A DNA stretch of 64,000 bases from Deinococcus radiopugnans ATCC 19172 (lineage in GTDB: Bacteria; Deinococcota; Deinococci; Deinococcales; Deinococcaceae), in the NCBI RefSeq assembly GCF_006335125.1, contig NZ_VDMO01000002.1, forward strand, positions 248,001 through 312,000. Reading direction: 5' to 3'. Positions 7,263 to 16,635 of the stretch are shown in pieces; position 1 is the first letter of the stretch; the number at the start of each line of letters is the position of its first letter. The position numbers were made by a program, and so were the translations under genes. Under the pieces are notes generated by a model. The model ran no database searches. It had not been told where the DNA came from and was given only the letters and a program-made list of their open reading frames with translations.

Positions 7263-10070
7263 TCAGCGTTTCGAGAGCCACGCCAGCAGTTCGGCCTCGG
7301 GCAGCGGCGGGCAGACCACGTAGCCCTGCGCCGCGTCGCAGCCCAGCTCGCGCAGGATCTCCAGTTGTTCGGCCCGTTCCACCCCCACCGCCACCACGCC
7401 CAGGCCCAGGCGGTGTGCCAGATCGATGGTGGCCTCTACCAGCGTCACCACCCGCGCGTCGCCGGGCAAGCGGGCGGTCAGGGTCGGGTGCAGCTTGATG
7501 ACGCTCAGGGGAAAGCGGGTCAGCGCGCTCAGGTTGCTGCCCGCACCGTCGCCGAAGTCGTCCACGCACAATCTCGCGCCGTGGCCGCGAAGCTGCTCGA
7601 GCAGTTCCAGCGTCTCCTCGCTGTGGTCCAGCAGGCTGCCCGCCGTGACCTCGATGTCCGGCGCGCCCTGGGCACTCAGCAGCGGCAGCAGCCGTCGCAG
7701 GCCCTCGCTGCGGCGCAGCTCTTCCAGGCTTAGGTTGACGCTGACCTGCCAGTCGGGCAGCGTGGCCGCGCATTCGGCGCGCACGCGCTCCCGGCTGGCC
7801 ACGGCCTCCTCGACCACCCACTCGCCGATGTGGGTGATCAGGTCGCTGCGGCCCGCCACCTCCAGAAAGCTCTGGGGCAGCAGCAGGCCCAGTTCGGGGT
7901 GCTGCCAGCGCAGCAGGGACTCGGCCCCCAGCGCCTGTCCGGTTTTCAGGTTCAGAATCGGCTGGTACAGCAGCGTGAACTCGCGGGCCGTCAACGCGCC
8001 GCGCAGGTCCTCTTCCAGCGCGTAGGAGTTGCGGACCCCGGCACGCAGGGCCGGCGTGTAGAAGCCCAGGCCGCCCCGGCCCTGCTGCCGAGCATGGCGC
8101 ACGGCGATCTCGGCGTTCGAGATGACGTCCTCGGCGCTGCCGTCCAGCGCGGTCACCCCCAGCGCAAAGGTCAGGGGGGTCTCGCGCGGGCCGCAGCGCA
8201 GCGGCACGCTCAGCGAGCGCTGCACGGCTTCCACGGCGTCGTGGATGTCCAGCCCCGGCAGCAGCGCGGCGAAGGTTCCGCCCTCCAGCCGGGCGGCGCT
8301 GCCCTGCCCCTGACCCAGCCCGGCCATCAGATCGCTCAGGCGGGCGGCCAGACCAATCAGCAGGCGGTCACAGGCCACCCGGCCCAGCGCCGTGTTCAGG
8401 GCGCTGAAGCCGTCGATGTTCAGGCAGACCAGCGCGCCAGATGCCCCCGGCTCCGCCTGCAGCGCCGCGAGGTCCTCGCGCAGGCCCACGCGGTTGCGCA
8501 GCCCGGTCAGCGAGTCGTGGCGGGCGTCGTGGTGCATCTTGGCCTCGGCGCGGCGCAGCACGGTCACGTCCCGCAGGGTCAGCAGCAGGCCGCCGGCGGG
8601 CACGCTGCCGCGCGGCCCCGCGTCCCGGTGGCTGCCCTCCGGTCCGACGGGCGTCACGCGCAATTCCATGTGGCGCAGCGAGTGGCCGGGCAGGGCCAGC
8701 AGCACCTCGCGGCGCAGCGGCAACGGCAGGGCACGCCAGTCGGGCAGGGGCAGCGGCTGTCCGTCCGGCGAGAACACCTTGACGCCCAGTTCGCTCAGCA
8801 CCCTCGTGAGGCCCAGGCCCACCAGACGCGGGGCCTCGACCCCCAGCAGCGCCGCGGCGCGGTCGTTGATCAGTTGCGCGCGGCCTGCGGCGTCCACCAG
8901 GACGGCGGCGTCCTCGGAGAGCGCGAGCATCTGCGAGATCAGGCCCAGCGGGGCCGCGCCCCCCACCGAGGCGCCCACGCTCTCGGCCACCAGCAGCCCG
9001 CTCTCGGGCGAGCGGCGCACGGTCAGGGTCAGCAGTTCGCCGCTCGCCAGCTTCACGTCGCCCCGCGCCACGCTGCCGCCGGCGGCCTGCCGCACCAGCG
9101 TGCGCACCGCCGCCGAGGGCGCGCCCTCGAAGCCGACCCAGGCCCATAGCGGCGCGCCCGCAAGGGCCGGAAACGGCTGTCCAGGCAGGTGCGGGGCCAG
9201 CTCACTCAGGCCGGGGCTGGCGTGCAGCACGGTGCCGTCCTCGGTCAGCAGCGCGGCGGGCGTGCGGGTGTCCAGCAGCGCCGAGACCCGCGCGGCCCGC
9301 TCGTATTCGCCGCTCACGTCCTGCAGGGTCAGCATCACGCCCGCGCCCCAGCCGCCCAGGTAGGGCCGGGCCTCGCCGCGGACCCAGCGAGAAGGAACCG
9401 CCCCCGCATCATCGCCGACCAGACGCTCGTCGGGCAGCGCCACCGAACGGCCCGCCACGGCGCCCTGCAGCGCCAGCAGCAGCGCCGGGTGTCCAGGCAG
9501 CACCTCGGCCACCGTGCGCCCCAGCACCCCGGCGTCACTCAGGTTCAGCAGTTCCAGAAACGGCCGGCTGACCCGGCGGAACACCAGCTCCGGCGTCAGC
9601 CACGCGGTGGCCACCGGCAACTGGGTGACCAGCACCTCGGCCTCGCGACCCGCTCCGTCCGGACGCGAGGCCGCCAGCAGCATCGTCAGCACCTCCACCG
9701 CCGTGGGCGACACCGGTCCTGCGTCGCTCCACAGCAGCCCCAGCAGCTCGCCGTCGCGCGAGAGCCAGGTCATCTCGCCGCCCTCCAGCCATGCTTCGGG
9801 CGGTTCCAGCTCCGGTCCGCACTGTTCCAGCGTGCCGGCCTCAAACCTCAGCACCGCTCCGCCCACCCGCGCCAGCAACGCCGCTTCCGGCGCGTGGGCA
9901 CGCAGCAGATCGCTCAGGGCAGTGTAGAGCGCGGCGCTGGGCTGGCCCGCACCGGCCTGAACGGGGCTGAACTGAACGGGGCTGGGCTGAGGGGCGGGTT
10001 TACGCACGGCGCGCGTCCCGGCCAGATGGTCCGGGGCGGCACGCTTGGATTTGGGCAGGGAGGGGGTCAC
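7263..10070 (-). CDS. multidomain GGDEF-EAL protein with degenerate active sites
   Basis: 935-residue putative cyclic-di-GMP protein with no signal peptide. An N-terminal GAF/PAS-like sensory half (about 45-510) includes PAS-like units around 150-260 and 375-500. The GGDEF domain (about 515-670) has EGGTF at 596-600 instead of GG[DE]EF. The EAL domain (about 690-930) has ESL at 717-719, DDFG at 837-840 and Lys859, but Ala and Val replace the usual Glu in the TE and EGVE motifs (IEVTAGS, AVGVE), and His861 replaces the usual Asp. Both activities are therefore doubtful; a c-di-GMP receptor role is possible. The GTG start has TAACTT 4 nt upstream. Confidence 0.88.
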   Translation of the reverse strand: MTPSLPKSKRAAPDHLAGTRAVRKPAPQPSPVQFSPVQAGAGQPSAALYTALSDLLRAHAPEAALLARVGGAVLRFEAGTLEQCGPELEPPEAWLEGGEMTWLSRDGELLGLLWSDAGPVSPTAVEVLTMLLAASRPDGAGREAEVLVTQLPVATAWLTPELVFRRVSRPFLELLNLSDAGVLGRTVAEVLPGHPALLLALQGAVAGRSVALPDERLVGDDAGAVPSRWVRGEARPYLGGWGAGVMLTLQDVSGEYERAARVSALLDTRTPAALLTEDGTVLHASPGLSELAPHLPGQPFPALAGAPLWAWVGFEGAPSAAVRTLVRQAAGGSVARGDVKLASGELLTLTVRRSPESGLLVAESVGASVGGAAPLGLISQMLALSEDAAVLVDAAGRAQLINDRAAALLGVEAPRLVGLGLTRVLSELGVKVFSPDGQPLPLPDWRALPLPLRREVLLALPGHSLRHMELRVTPVGPEGSHRDAGPRGSVPAGGLLLTLRDVTVLRRAEAKMHHDARHDSLTGLRNRVGLREDLAALQAEPGASGALVCLNIDGFSALNTALGRVACDRLLIGLAARLSDLMAGLGQGQGSAARLEGGTFAALLPGLDIHDAVEAVQRSLSVPLRCGPRETPLTFALGVTALDGSAEDVISNAEIAVRHARQQGRGGLGFYTPALRAGVRNSYALEEDLRGALTAREFTLLYQPILNLKTGQALGAESLLRWQHPELGLLLPQSFLEVAGRSDLITHIGEWVVEEAVASRERVRAECAATLPDWQVSVNLSLEELRRSEGLRRLLPLLSAQGAPDIEVTAGSLLDHSEETLELLEQLRGHGARLCVDDFGDGAGSNLSALTRFPLSVIKLHPTLTARLPGDARVVTLVEATIDLAHRLGLGVVAVGVERAEQLEILRELGCDAAQGYVVCPPLPEAELLAWLSKR

Positions 10071-10656
10071 GCTGAAGTTACCTCGCGTCCACAGACGCTA
10101 TGAATGTTCGGTCCCGTGGGGAAAATGCAACAGGGCGGGGGCGAAGGGTGCGGGAGACTTGGAACAGGGCCGGAACAGGTGCTGCGAGGTGGCACGCCAC
10201 CACGCGGCAGAACAGCGTCACCGAACGAACCGGGGAGGTGGAAGAGCACAGGGCGGCAGGGACAGCTCACCTGCCTGCCATCCTGCCACCCGAACTCTTA
10301 CCCCAATCATTCAAGCCTCAATTCTTCAAGACTGCGCTTCAGCCGCACCCGGCGCTGACCCGGCATCACCCTGGGGGGCAGCCGGTATCCCCATGGGGCG
10401 CCCACCGGACCTGTCAGGACAGAACGCGGAGACGGCCCTCCCCAGCCACCGAACGGTCCACCGTCTGGATGCCGCTCAGCCGGGGCAGTATCGGAGGGTC
10501 GTGCAGGCCATGGGTGGTCACCCCACTGAACGTGGGCTGCATCGGTGGGACGTGAGAGGACCAGGGCGACGTGAGTCCTGGTCCCGTGCGTTCAGGGCTG
10601 GCCGCCGGGGAGAAGCGCGGTCAGTGGGGCTGGTCCCGGCGGGGGGAGGCTCAGTC
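10071..10656. other. 586-bp intergenic region without a supported gene
   Basis: Frames here have poor, Arg/Pro-rich composition. The only structure seen is a perfect 8-bp hairpin, GGACCAGG/CCTGGTCC, at 10558-10584. TAACTT at 10075-10080 (minus) is the likely -10 of the GGDEF/EAL gene. Confidence 0.5.
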
Positions 10657-11088
10657 CTACCAGGCTTCCTCTTTCCAGGCGGCCGGCCACACCAGGTAGA
10701 TGCCCGGATCGCTGGGGTTGCTGGCGGCCATCAGGCGTCTGATCTCGGCGGTCTCGGGCTCGTCGATCACCCGCGTGAAATCGGAAACGTTCAGGACCGT
10801 CTCGCGCACCGGCCACTCGTGGGCCTGGGCCCAGCGCACCAGCTGCTCGAGCGCCTCCATGCCCGCCGGGCCGAACCGCGGCCCGAACGCCTGAGCCGCC
10901 ACCGTCACCACCGGACCGGCGATCAGCACCGCCGCGTACCCCGCATGGCCGCGGTCTCCCTGCCGGTCCGTCACCAGGATCAACTGACCTGCCGCGCCCC
11001 CCGCACGATGCTGTTCCAGATGGGCCATAACGGCATTCAAGGTCTCGTGCGGCGCTCCGGGCACGCCCAGTGGGTCGGCAATCTGCAT
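10657..11088 (-). CDS. hypothetical protein, 143 aa
   Basis: Unrecognised 143-residue soluble protein. It is rich in short strands ([20 protein letters not shown]) and helices, without signal peptide or membrane segment, and ends [10 protein letters not shown]. The start at 11088 is supported by TACACT 6 nt upstream (leaderless); 14 further upstream codons would read through that box. Codon usage matches neighbours. It stands alone between the long intergenic region and the tRNA gene. Confidence 0.65.
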   Translation of the reverse strand: MQIADPLGVPGAPHETLNAVMAHLEQHRAGGAAGQLILVTDRQGDRGHAGYAAVLIAGPVVTVAAQAFGPRFGPAGMEALEQLVRWAQAHEWPVRETVLNVSDFTRVIDEPETAEIRRLMAASNPSDPGIYLVWPAAWKEEAW

Positions 11089-11094
11089 GGGCGC

Positions 11095-11100
11095 AGTGTA
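11095..11100 (-). promoter_or_regulatory. -10 box of 143-aa gene, leaderless
   Basis: TACACT on the minus strand, 6 nt before the ATG at 11088. Confidence 0.5.
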
Positions 11101-11250
11101 CCCAAAAGCAGCCTGCAGGACGGCCGCCACAAATCGGGCGGACCCCGGACGTCATCGCCGGGCCAGCCCGCTCTGCCGATCAGACCAACACCCAGCTGAC
11201 CGGCAGGGTGGGGCCTGTCACCGCACGCCTGTCTGCGCCCGCCCCCCGTC

Positions 11251-11279
11251 TTGCAAGGCCGTCTGGGGCGTGCTACAGT
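11251..11279 (+). promoter_or_regulatory. promoter of tRNA-Ala
   Basis: TTGCAA (11251-11256), a 17-nt spacer and TACAGT (11274-11279), ending 27 nt before the mature tRNA 5' end. Confidence 0.8.
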
Positions 11280-11306
11280 CCTTTTCGCCCTTGATTCAAG
11301 TGGTGT

Positions 11307-11382
<76 letters not shown>

Positions 11383-11387
11383 CAAGA

Positions 11388-11418
11388 AGTCCGTCTATGA
11401 CGGGCTTTTTCTTTTTGT
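11388..11418 (+). terminator. terminator of tRNA-Ala
   Basis: AGTCCGTC-TAT-GACGGGCT (8-bp stem with one G-U pair), then TTTTCTTTTTG. Confidence 0.88.
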
Positions 11419-11442
11419 TCAAACGCCGTCAGAGTGGCCGGG

Positions 11443-12628
11443 GGTAGAAGGCTGGAATCATGACCGACATGCCTGACATGAGGGGCGTCCGGGGCCTATC
11501 CCCGGACGTATGCAATCACCCTCACTCGACAGTTTCCGCTGCCTCAACCCCGCCTGTCCAGCGGCTGGACAAGCGGGTCTCGGGAATATTCGTCACCGCA
11601 AGTGGTACAACACGCGCTCGGGGCCACGCCGGTTGCTCCGCTGCTCGACCTGCGCCCGGGAATTCAGTGAACGCAAAGGCACCGCCCTGTGGAACGTGAA
11701 GCTCCCCTATGAGCGGGTGGAGAGCATCGTGGAGCACGTGACGCGCGGGAATAGCTTCAAGCAGACCGCTGAACTCACCCACACCCACCGCACCACCGTC
11801 TCCCGGTTGGCGTGCATCGCAGGTGAACACGCTGCGCGTGTTCACGATCAACACGCCCAAGATCTGCACGTGACGAGCCTCCAGGCCGATGAACGGCACG
11901 GCTTCGTAGGGCGTAAGGATCAGCCGTGCTGGGAGGCCACGGTGATCGACCCATGCTCAAAATTCATCGTCCAGAACGCTCTGGGGGCGAGAACGACTGA
12001 TCTGGCAGTGCGGTTGCTGTTCGGCGCCCGTTCCCGGCTGCACGATCCACATGGCATCGTGCTCTTCACCGATGGCTGGCTCCCCTACGAATCGCTGTTC
12101 CCGGCCGTCTTTGGTCGGCCTTACCAGCCCCAGCGTCAAGGGAAGCGTGGACGCTTTCCCAAACTTCAGTACCGCGTGCCCCGGACTTCAGGGCACGTGC
12201 GCATCATCAAGACGTATCAGGGCAGGCGGGTGGTAGACATCCGCATCGAACGCGCCGCTGGGAGCCAGCGGCGCGTCAATCAGGAGCTGGCCTCTCTCGG
12301 CCACAACACACCCAACACCTCGGCAGTGGAACGGCACAACGGGACGGCCCGGCGTATGAATCCGCACCAGGTCCGCAGAAGCCTCGCGTTTGCGAGGCTT
12401 CCCCACGTCCGTCAGACGGTCAGCGATCTGGTCAATGGGATCTATAACTTCTGTCGGGTGAACCGGAGCCTGCGAGTCAAGTTGGATGAACCGGTGAGGC
12501 GTCGTCAATATGCGCAACGGACCCCAGCAATGGCCATCGGCATCACGGACACGGTGTGGAGCGTGCTGCGCCTGCTTGGCACCGTGGTCGTGCCGAACCC
12601 ATGTCGGTCATGATTCCAGCCTTCTACT
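11443..12628 (+). mobile_element. IS1-family-like insertion sequence, intact
   Basis: 1186-bp element. Perfect 28-bp terminal inverted repeats lie at 11444-11471 and 12600-12627; the left tip reads GGTAGAAGG and the right tip AGTAGAAGG. An 8-bp direct repeat TGGCCGGG flanks it (11435-11442 and 12629-12636), matching target duplication by IS1-type elements. A single transposase frame fills it. It lies just past the tRNA-Ala terminator. The intact ends, duplication and frame indicate recent and possibly still active transposition. Confidence 0.93.
11510..12613 (+). CDS. IS1-family transposase, single-frame InsAB type
   Basis: 367-residue DDE transposase. The N-terminus corresponds to InsA: a zinc ribbon (Cys11, Cys16, Cys45, Cys48) and a helix-turn-helix (residues 80-105, FKQTAELTHTHRTTVSRL). 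The C-terminal part matches InsB: Asp127 in LQADERHGFVG, Asp188 in LFTDGWLPYES and Glu274 in SAVERHNGTARRMNP, followed by the RRSLAFAR block. Classical IS1 makes this protein by a -1 frameshift between two ORFs; here it is one continuous ORF, as in some IS1 subgroups. It runs into the right terminal repeat. Confidence 0.93.
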   Translation: MQSPSLDSFRCLNPACPAAGQAGLGNIRHRKWYNTRSGPRRLLRCSTCAREFSERKGTALWNVKLPYERVESIVEHVTRGNSFKQTAELTHTHRTTVSRLACIAGEHAARVHDQHAQDLHVTSLQADERHGFVGRKDQPCWEATVIDPCSKFIVQNALGARTTDLAVRLLFGARSRLHDPHGIVLFTDGWLPYESLFPAVFGRPYQPQRQGKRGRFPKLQYRVPRTSGHVRIIKTYQGRRVVDIRIERAAGSQRRVNQELASLGHNTPNTSAVERHNGTARRMNPHQVRRSLAFARLPHVRQTVSDLVNGIYNFCRVNRSLRVKLDEPVRRRQYAQRTPAMAIGITDTVWSVLRLLGTVVVPNPCRS

Positions 12629-13042
12629 TGGCCGGGCGTACCGTGGAAAAAGGGCTATCCCCATTGCCGTGGGGAATGGCCGAAGAACTGTTGGGCGCCC
12701 GACGTGCGGCGCGCGCTTGGTACAGGCCGTCTCGCGGAGAAGAAAGGTTTCCACAGAAAACCTGCGCCAGAGAGGCAGAAAGAGGGCGGAGACCGCCTGA
12801 ACAGTCTCGGCCCTCTTTTCAGCCGCCTGTCGTCGCCCCGAAATCCAGGCCCTGGATCGCCAATCCATGAGTTCTGCGACTTTCGGCAGGACCGTGCTGC
12901 GGCACTTTTCGGGCGACATGCGCTGCAGCAACATGCAGGGGCGGTGGGCGTCCCAGCCCAGCTTGACGCTCGTCGTCCAGTGCTGGAACGTCTCGTCCAG
13001 GCAGGAAATGGGGGCGTAGTCGATGATGCCGGTGCCGGTCAC
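12608..13042 (-). CDS. hypothetical protein ending in the IS right end
   Basis: 144-residue frame from a GTG 11 bp after the MFS stop codon. The first ~70 codons (IDYAPISCLDETFQHWTTSV, then LQRMSPEKCRSTVLPKVAEL) have the high third-position GC of a real gene; the rest is less typical. The last residues and stop lie inside the IS1-like right terminal repeat. Without the IS, the frame would stop at almost the same point on the left flank, so the insertion barely changes length. No family recognised. It may be the tail gene of the MFS operon, or partly decayed. Confidence 0.45.
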   Translation of the reverse strand: MTGTGIIDYAPISCLDETFQHWTTSVKLGWDAHRPCMLLQRMSPEKCRSTVLPKVAELMDWRSRAWISGRRQAAEKRAETVQAVSALFLPLWRRFSVETFLLRETACTKRAPHVGRPTVLRPFPTAMGIALFPRYARPSRRLES

Positions 13043-13053
13043 GTTCAGCGCGC

Positions 13054-14580
13054 TCAGCCCTCTTCCCTGCGCCCGGCCAGGAAGAAAAAGCCGGCCACGC
13101 CGCCCAGCACCCCCAGTGCCCCGGACGCCAAAGCCACGTTGCCGAACGCGTCGCCAAACGCGGCCTTGACCGCCGCCTCAGCTCCCGGCCCCGCGTTGGC
13201 CGGCAACTTCAGATCGGTCAGGCGGTTGGCCTGCCTCACGGCACTCTGGCGGGTTGCGGGGGTGGCCCCCGCCGCCGCCAGCCGGGTGTCCAGCGCGCCC
13301 CGGTAACTGCCCACCAGCAGCAGGCCCAGCGCGGCCACCGCCAGCAGTCCGGCAGCGCGCGACACAGCATTGTTCACCCCACTGGCCACGCCGCTGCGCT
13401 CGCGGCCCGCGCTGCCCATCACCGCGCTGGACAGCGGCGCCACCGTCAGGGCCATCCCCAAGCCCAGCAGCAGCGCCCCTGGCAGGATGGCCGTCCAGTA
13501 CCTGCCGCCGCCCCACTCGCGGCCCAGCCCCAGCAGGGCGAACCCCACCCCGGCCAGGACCGGCCCGGCGGTCAGAAACCACCGTGGCCCGTGCCTGTCG
13601 GCCAGCGCTCCGAACCACCCGGACAGCCCCGCCAGCAACAGTGACAGCGGCAGCAGCGAGGCTCCGGCGGCGGTGGCGCTGTAGCCCAGGGTGCCGATCA
13701 GATACAGCGGCAGGTACAGCCCCACCGCACCCAGCGCTCCGTACAACAAAAAGGTCAGCAGGTTGGTTCCGGCGAACACCGGATTGCGGAACAGCCCCAG
13801 CGGCAGCATCGGTTTCTCAGTGCGGGCCTCGTGCCACAGGAAAAAGGCGAAGCCTGCGGCAGACACGCCCAGCGAAACCCAGGTCAGGGTGTCCCAGCCA
13901 AATTCACCTGCCCGCGTGAAGGCGTAGGCCAGCCCGCCCAGCGCCAGCGTGATGCTGACGGCCCCCGGCCAGTCTGGGCGTGCGCCGGGCGTCTGCGTCT
14001 CCGGCACGCGGCGCAGCAGCCACAGCACGCCGACGGCCAACGGCAGATTGATGAAAAACACCCAGCGCCACGAGCCGGCGTCCACCAGCACCCCGCCCGC
14101 CACCGGCCCCAGCAGGGTCATGACTGAACTGGCCGCGCTCCACAGCCCCACGCCCCGGCCCCGTCGGGCCGGATCGAACACCGCTCCGATCATGGCCAGG
14201 CTGCCCGGCACCAGCAGCGCCGCGCCCACACCCTGCACCGCCCGCGCCGCGATCAGGAACGGCAGGCTGGGGGCCAGTCCACAGGCCAGGGAGGCCAGCG
14301 CAAAGATGATCACGCCCAGGCCGTAGACCTTTTTGCGTCCGTAGGCGTCGCCCAGCGCCCCACCTGAGAGGGTCAGGGCCGCCAGCAGCAGGGCGTAGGC
14401 ATTGACCACCCACTGCACGCCCGCCGCCGTGGCGTTCAAGTCGGCCTGCAGCGAGGCCAGCGCCACGTTGACCACCGTGCCGTCCAGAAAAGCCATGCTG
14501 GACCCCACCACCGTCGCCGCCAGCGTCCAGCGTTCTTGAGCGGTCAGGGGGCTGGGACGGGCGGCGGTCTGCTGGGTCAT
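13054..14580 (-). CDS. MFS drug exporter, DHA2 (EmrB/QacA) family
   Basis: 508-residue membrane protein with 14 predicted transmembrane helices typical of DHA2 drug:H+ antiporters. Motif D1 is in helix 1 (SSMAFLDGTVVNVALASLQ), motif A follows helix 2 (GGALGDAYGRKKVYGLG), and antiporter motif C is in helix 5 (LLGPVAGGVLVDAGSWRWVFFINLP). It would expel amphiphilic compounds from the cytoplasm. A good ribosome site (AGGAG) precedes the ATG. Repeat copy B lies 45 bp upstream and may affect its promoter. No regulator is adjacent, and substrates cannot be predicted. Confidence 0.93.
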   Translation of the reverse strand: MTQQTAARPSPLTAQERWTLAATVVGSSMAFLDGTVVNVALASLQADLNATAAGVQWVVNAYALLLAALTLSGGALGDAYGRKKVYGLGVIIFALASLACGLAPSLPFLIAARAVQGVGAALLVPGSLAMIGAVFDPARRGRGVGLWSAASSVMTLLGPVAGGVLVDAGSWRWVFFINLPLAVGVLWLLRRVPETQTPGARPDWPGAVSITLALGGLAYAFTRAGEFGWDTLTWVSLGVSAAGFAFFLWHEARTEKPMLPLGLFRNPVFAGTNLLTFLLYGALGAVGLYLPLYLIGTLGYSATAAGASLLPLSLLLAGLSGWFGALADRHGPRWFLTAGPVLAGVGFALLGLGREWGGGRYWTAILPGALLLGLGMALTVAPLSSAVMGSAGRERSGVASGVNNAVSRAAGLLAVAALGLLLVGSYRGALDTRLAAAGATPATRQSAVRQANRLTDLKLPANAGPGAEAAVKAAFGDAFGNVALASGALGVLGGVAGFFFLAGRREEG

Positions 14581-14624
14581 GGCGGCTCCTGGGCGGACGA
14601 ACGCTTCTCCCGTTGGTTCAGCTT

Positions 14625-14789
14625 AGAGCAGTTGTCCGAATTCCAGCATCAGAAAAGAAGACTTCTGATGCCTCCATTCTCTCCTTCGGAGCTGACTCAG
14701 TCCCAACTACTCGTTAATATTCACTCACTCTCTGCGAGCTGTACCAGTCCGTTCGGTCAAAAGGAAACAGCTCTTTTGACAAATGCTCT
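14625..14789 (+). repeat. 165-bp structured repeat, copy B
   Basis: Same 165-bp element and orientation as copy A (4903-5067). Flanks read TT before AGAGCA and AA after TGCTCT. The inner hairpin arms GCATCAGAA/TTCTGATGC are perfect here. It lies between the end of the GH3 gene and the MFS start. A TAAGCT hexamer on the minus strand spans its left edge (14621-14626) and could be a -10 for the exporter. Confidence 0.82.
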
Positions 14790-14924
14790 AAACCAGCTCC
14801 TTGATCACCGCTGGTCCGAAGTCCCGCAGAAGACTGGCCCCGGCCCGCTGATAGGCAGTCTGGACATCGGGCGTCCCTGCTGACCGGGGCGAAGTGACTT
14901 GGCCCGTAATCCCGTCCGAGGGGT

Positions 14925-16424
14925 TTATTCCAGCCTGTCCAGCACACCAACGGCCTCTGTCATTGCGGTCAGACGAGACACCACTCCCCGCAACTGTGCT
15001 CGACGAAAACCATCGGTAATCAACGCAGGTAAACCCAGGTCCACCGCCACGTCAGGATTCCACAGCGCCAGATGCACCACCCGGCGTCCACTCAGGTGCC
15101 GCGCCAGTTGCCGGACGGCTTCGCCCACATCCCAGCGTTCGGTGGTGGCCAGAAGAATGGCCGCGTCTGGACAGTCGGAGAGCAGGGCCGTCACGGCGAA
15201 CAGGTCCTGACCATCATGCAGGGCCAGCCGTAACTTCGGAAAGGCGGGCCGCAGAGCGTGTGCCAGCGCCTCGCCGCCCAGGCTGTCGCCGTAGGGCCCG
15301 CCCAGTGCAGGTTGCCGGTGGGCAATCAGCACCACCGTCCCCTGAGGATCAAGGCTGGGAAGCTGGCCCAGACTGTGCAGGCTGCGCTGAGCAATGCCAG
15401 TGGCCCAGGCGTCATCGGTCTGCTGCTGCGCCGCCGGGTAGGCCCTGGGCCGCCCAGGAAAGCGCCGCGCGGCCTGTTCCAGACATCCCACCGCTTCCAC
15501 CACCCGCCCCGATGAAAGTTCACCGGCCTGAACGGCACGCTGGACTGCCTCCAGATGCCGGACATGAATATCCAGATCGCCGTGACCGCAGACCAGCACA
15601 GCGTCCGCCCCCGCCCCCAGGGCCAGCACTGCGCCGCGTCCGTCCGGGTAGCGGTCCGCCACCGCCCGCATGTCCATCGCGTCGGTGACGATCACGCCGC
15701 CGTAGCCCCACTCCCGGCGCAGCAAGTCGTGTAGCAGCGCGGGCGAGAGGGTGGCGGGATGTCCGGCGTCGATCTGCGGGTAGAGAATGTGCGCGGTCAT
15801 GATGCTGCCCAGATTCGCCCGGACGGCGGCGCGAAAGGGCCGCCATTCCACCGCCTCCAGTTCGGCGCGGGACTTGTCCACCACGGGCAGCGCCAGATGG
15901 CTGTCGGTGCGCGTATCGCCGTGGCCGGGAAAATGTTTGACGGCGCTCAGCACGCCCAGTTCCTCGCTGCCCTGCGCCCACGCGACGCCCAGTTCGGCCA
16001 CCACGCGAGGGTCCGCGCCGAAAGACCGCTCACCAATCACCGGATTCAGCGGGTCCACGTTGACATCCAGGCTGGGCGCGTAATTCCAGTTGATGCCCAG
16101 TTCGATCAGGCCCCGCGCCGCCACCCGCCCGGCCTCGCGCGCCGCTTCGGTGTCCCCCAGCCGTCCCAGCGCCTGTGGCGTGGGAGGATGCGGCACGTCC
16201 AGCCGCCGCAGCACCGCCCCACCTTCCTGATCGGTGGCCACAAGGGCGTCGTGGCCCAGTGCGCTGCGAATATCGGCCACCAGACGGGCCGTGCGCTCAG
16301 GCGCCGTGATGTTGCGCGCGAACAGACACACGCCGCCGAAACTGTGCCGGGCGAGAAAACGCCCCTGCTCTGGCGTCAGGTCCGGCCCCGGAAGGTCCAC
16401 GATCAGGGTCCGGGCGGGATTCAC
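14925..16424 (-). CDS. GH3 beta-N-acetylhexosaminidase, NagZ-like
   Basis: 499-residue glycoside hydrolase family 3 enzyme. The TIM-barrel domain shows FGGVCLFARNI, the substrate site DQEGGAVLRRL, the catalytic-loop KHFPGHGDTRTDSH typical of NagZ-type GlcNAcases (His-Asp general acid dyad), and the nucleophile Asp in GGVIVTDAMDMRAV. A second C-terminal domain (about 340-499) is present as in longer bacterial GH3 GlcNAcases. It lacks a signal peptide, so it acts in the cytoplasm. It lies last in the RpiR/sugar-ABC cluster, where it could trim imported GlcNAc-containing glycans; a role in wall recycling is the alternative. Confidence 0.88.
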   Translation of the reverse strand: MNPARTLIVDLPGPDLTPEQGRFLARHSFGGVCLFARNITAPERTARLVADIRSALGHDALVATDQEGGAVLRRLDVPHPPTPQALGRLGDTEAAREAGRVAARGLIELGINWNYAPSLDVNVDPLNPVIGERSFGADPRVVAELGVAWAQGSEELGVLSAVKHFPGHGDTRTDSHLALPVVDKSRAELEAVEWRPFRAAVRANLGSIMTAHILYPQIDAGHPATLSPALLHDLLRREWGYGGVIVTDAMDMRAVADRYPDGRGAVLALGAGADAVLVCGHGDLDIHVRHLEAVQRAVQAGELSSGRVVEAVGCLEQAARRFPGRPRAYPAAQQQTDDAWATGIAQRSLHSLGQLPSLDPQGTVVLIAHRQPALGGPYGDSLGGEALAHALRPAFPKLRLALHDGQDLFAVTALLSDCPDAAILLATTERWDVGEAVRQLARHLSGRRVVHLALWNPDVAVDLGLPALITDGFRRAQLRGVVSRLTAMTEAVGVLDRLE

Positions 16425-16635
16425 CGGGGGCCGCCGTGAACAGCGTCAGTGGAGAGGAGCCAAGGCATCTTATTGAGTTCTGCGGCCTGCCCGGTGGCCC
16501 CCGCTCCTGCGGAGCTTTGCAATCCACCCCCGCCGCCTGCGCGGCGTCCCTTCCCTTCCGGGCTGGACCAGTCACCTACAGGCGGAGCGGGGAGAAAATC
16601 CTTAGACCCTTTGACCCTCAGACCCTTAGACCCAA

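Noticed and set aside
10045..11199. 384-codon plus-strand frame in the region before tRNA-Ala
   Set aside because: Spans an intergenic region and the antisense of the 143-aa gene; Arg/Pro/Gly-rich with no family signal.
14621..14626. TAAGCT spanning the edge of repeat copy B as the MFS exporter's -10
   Set aside because: Plausible position but no -35 and a normal ribosome site suggests other promoters are possible; kept only as a remark.
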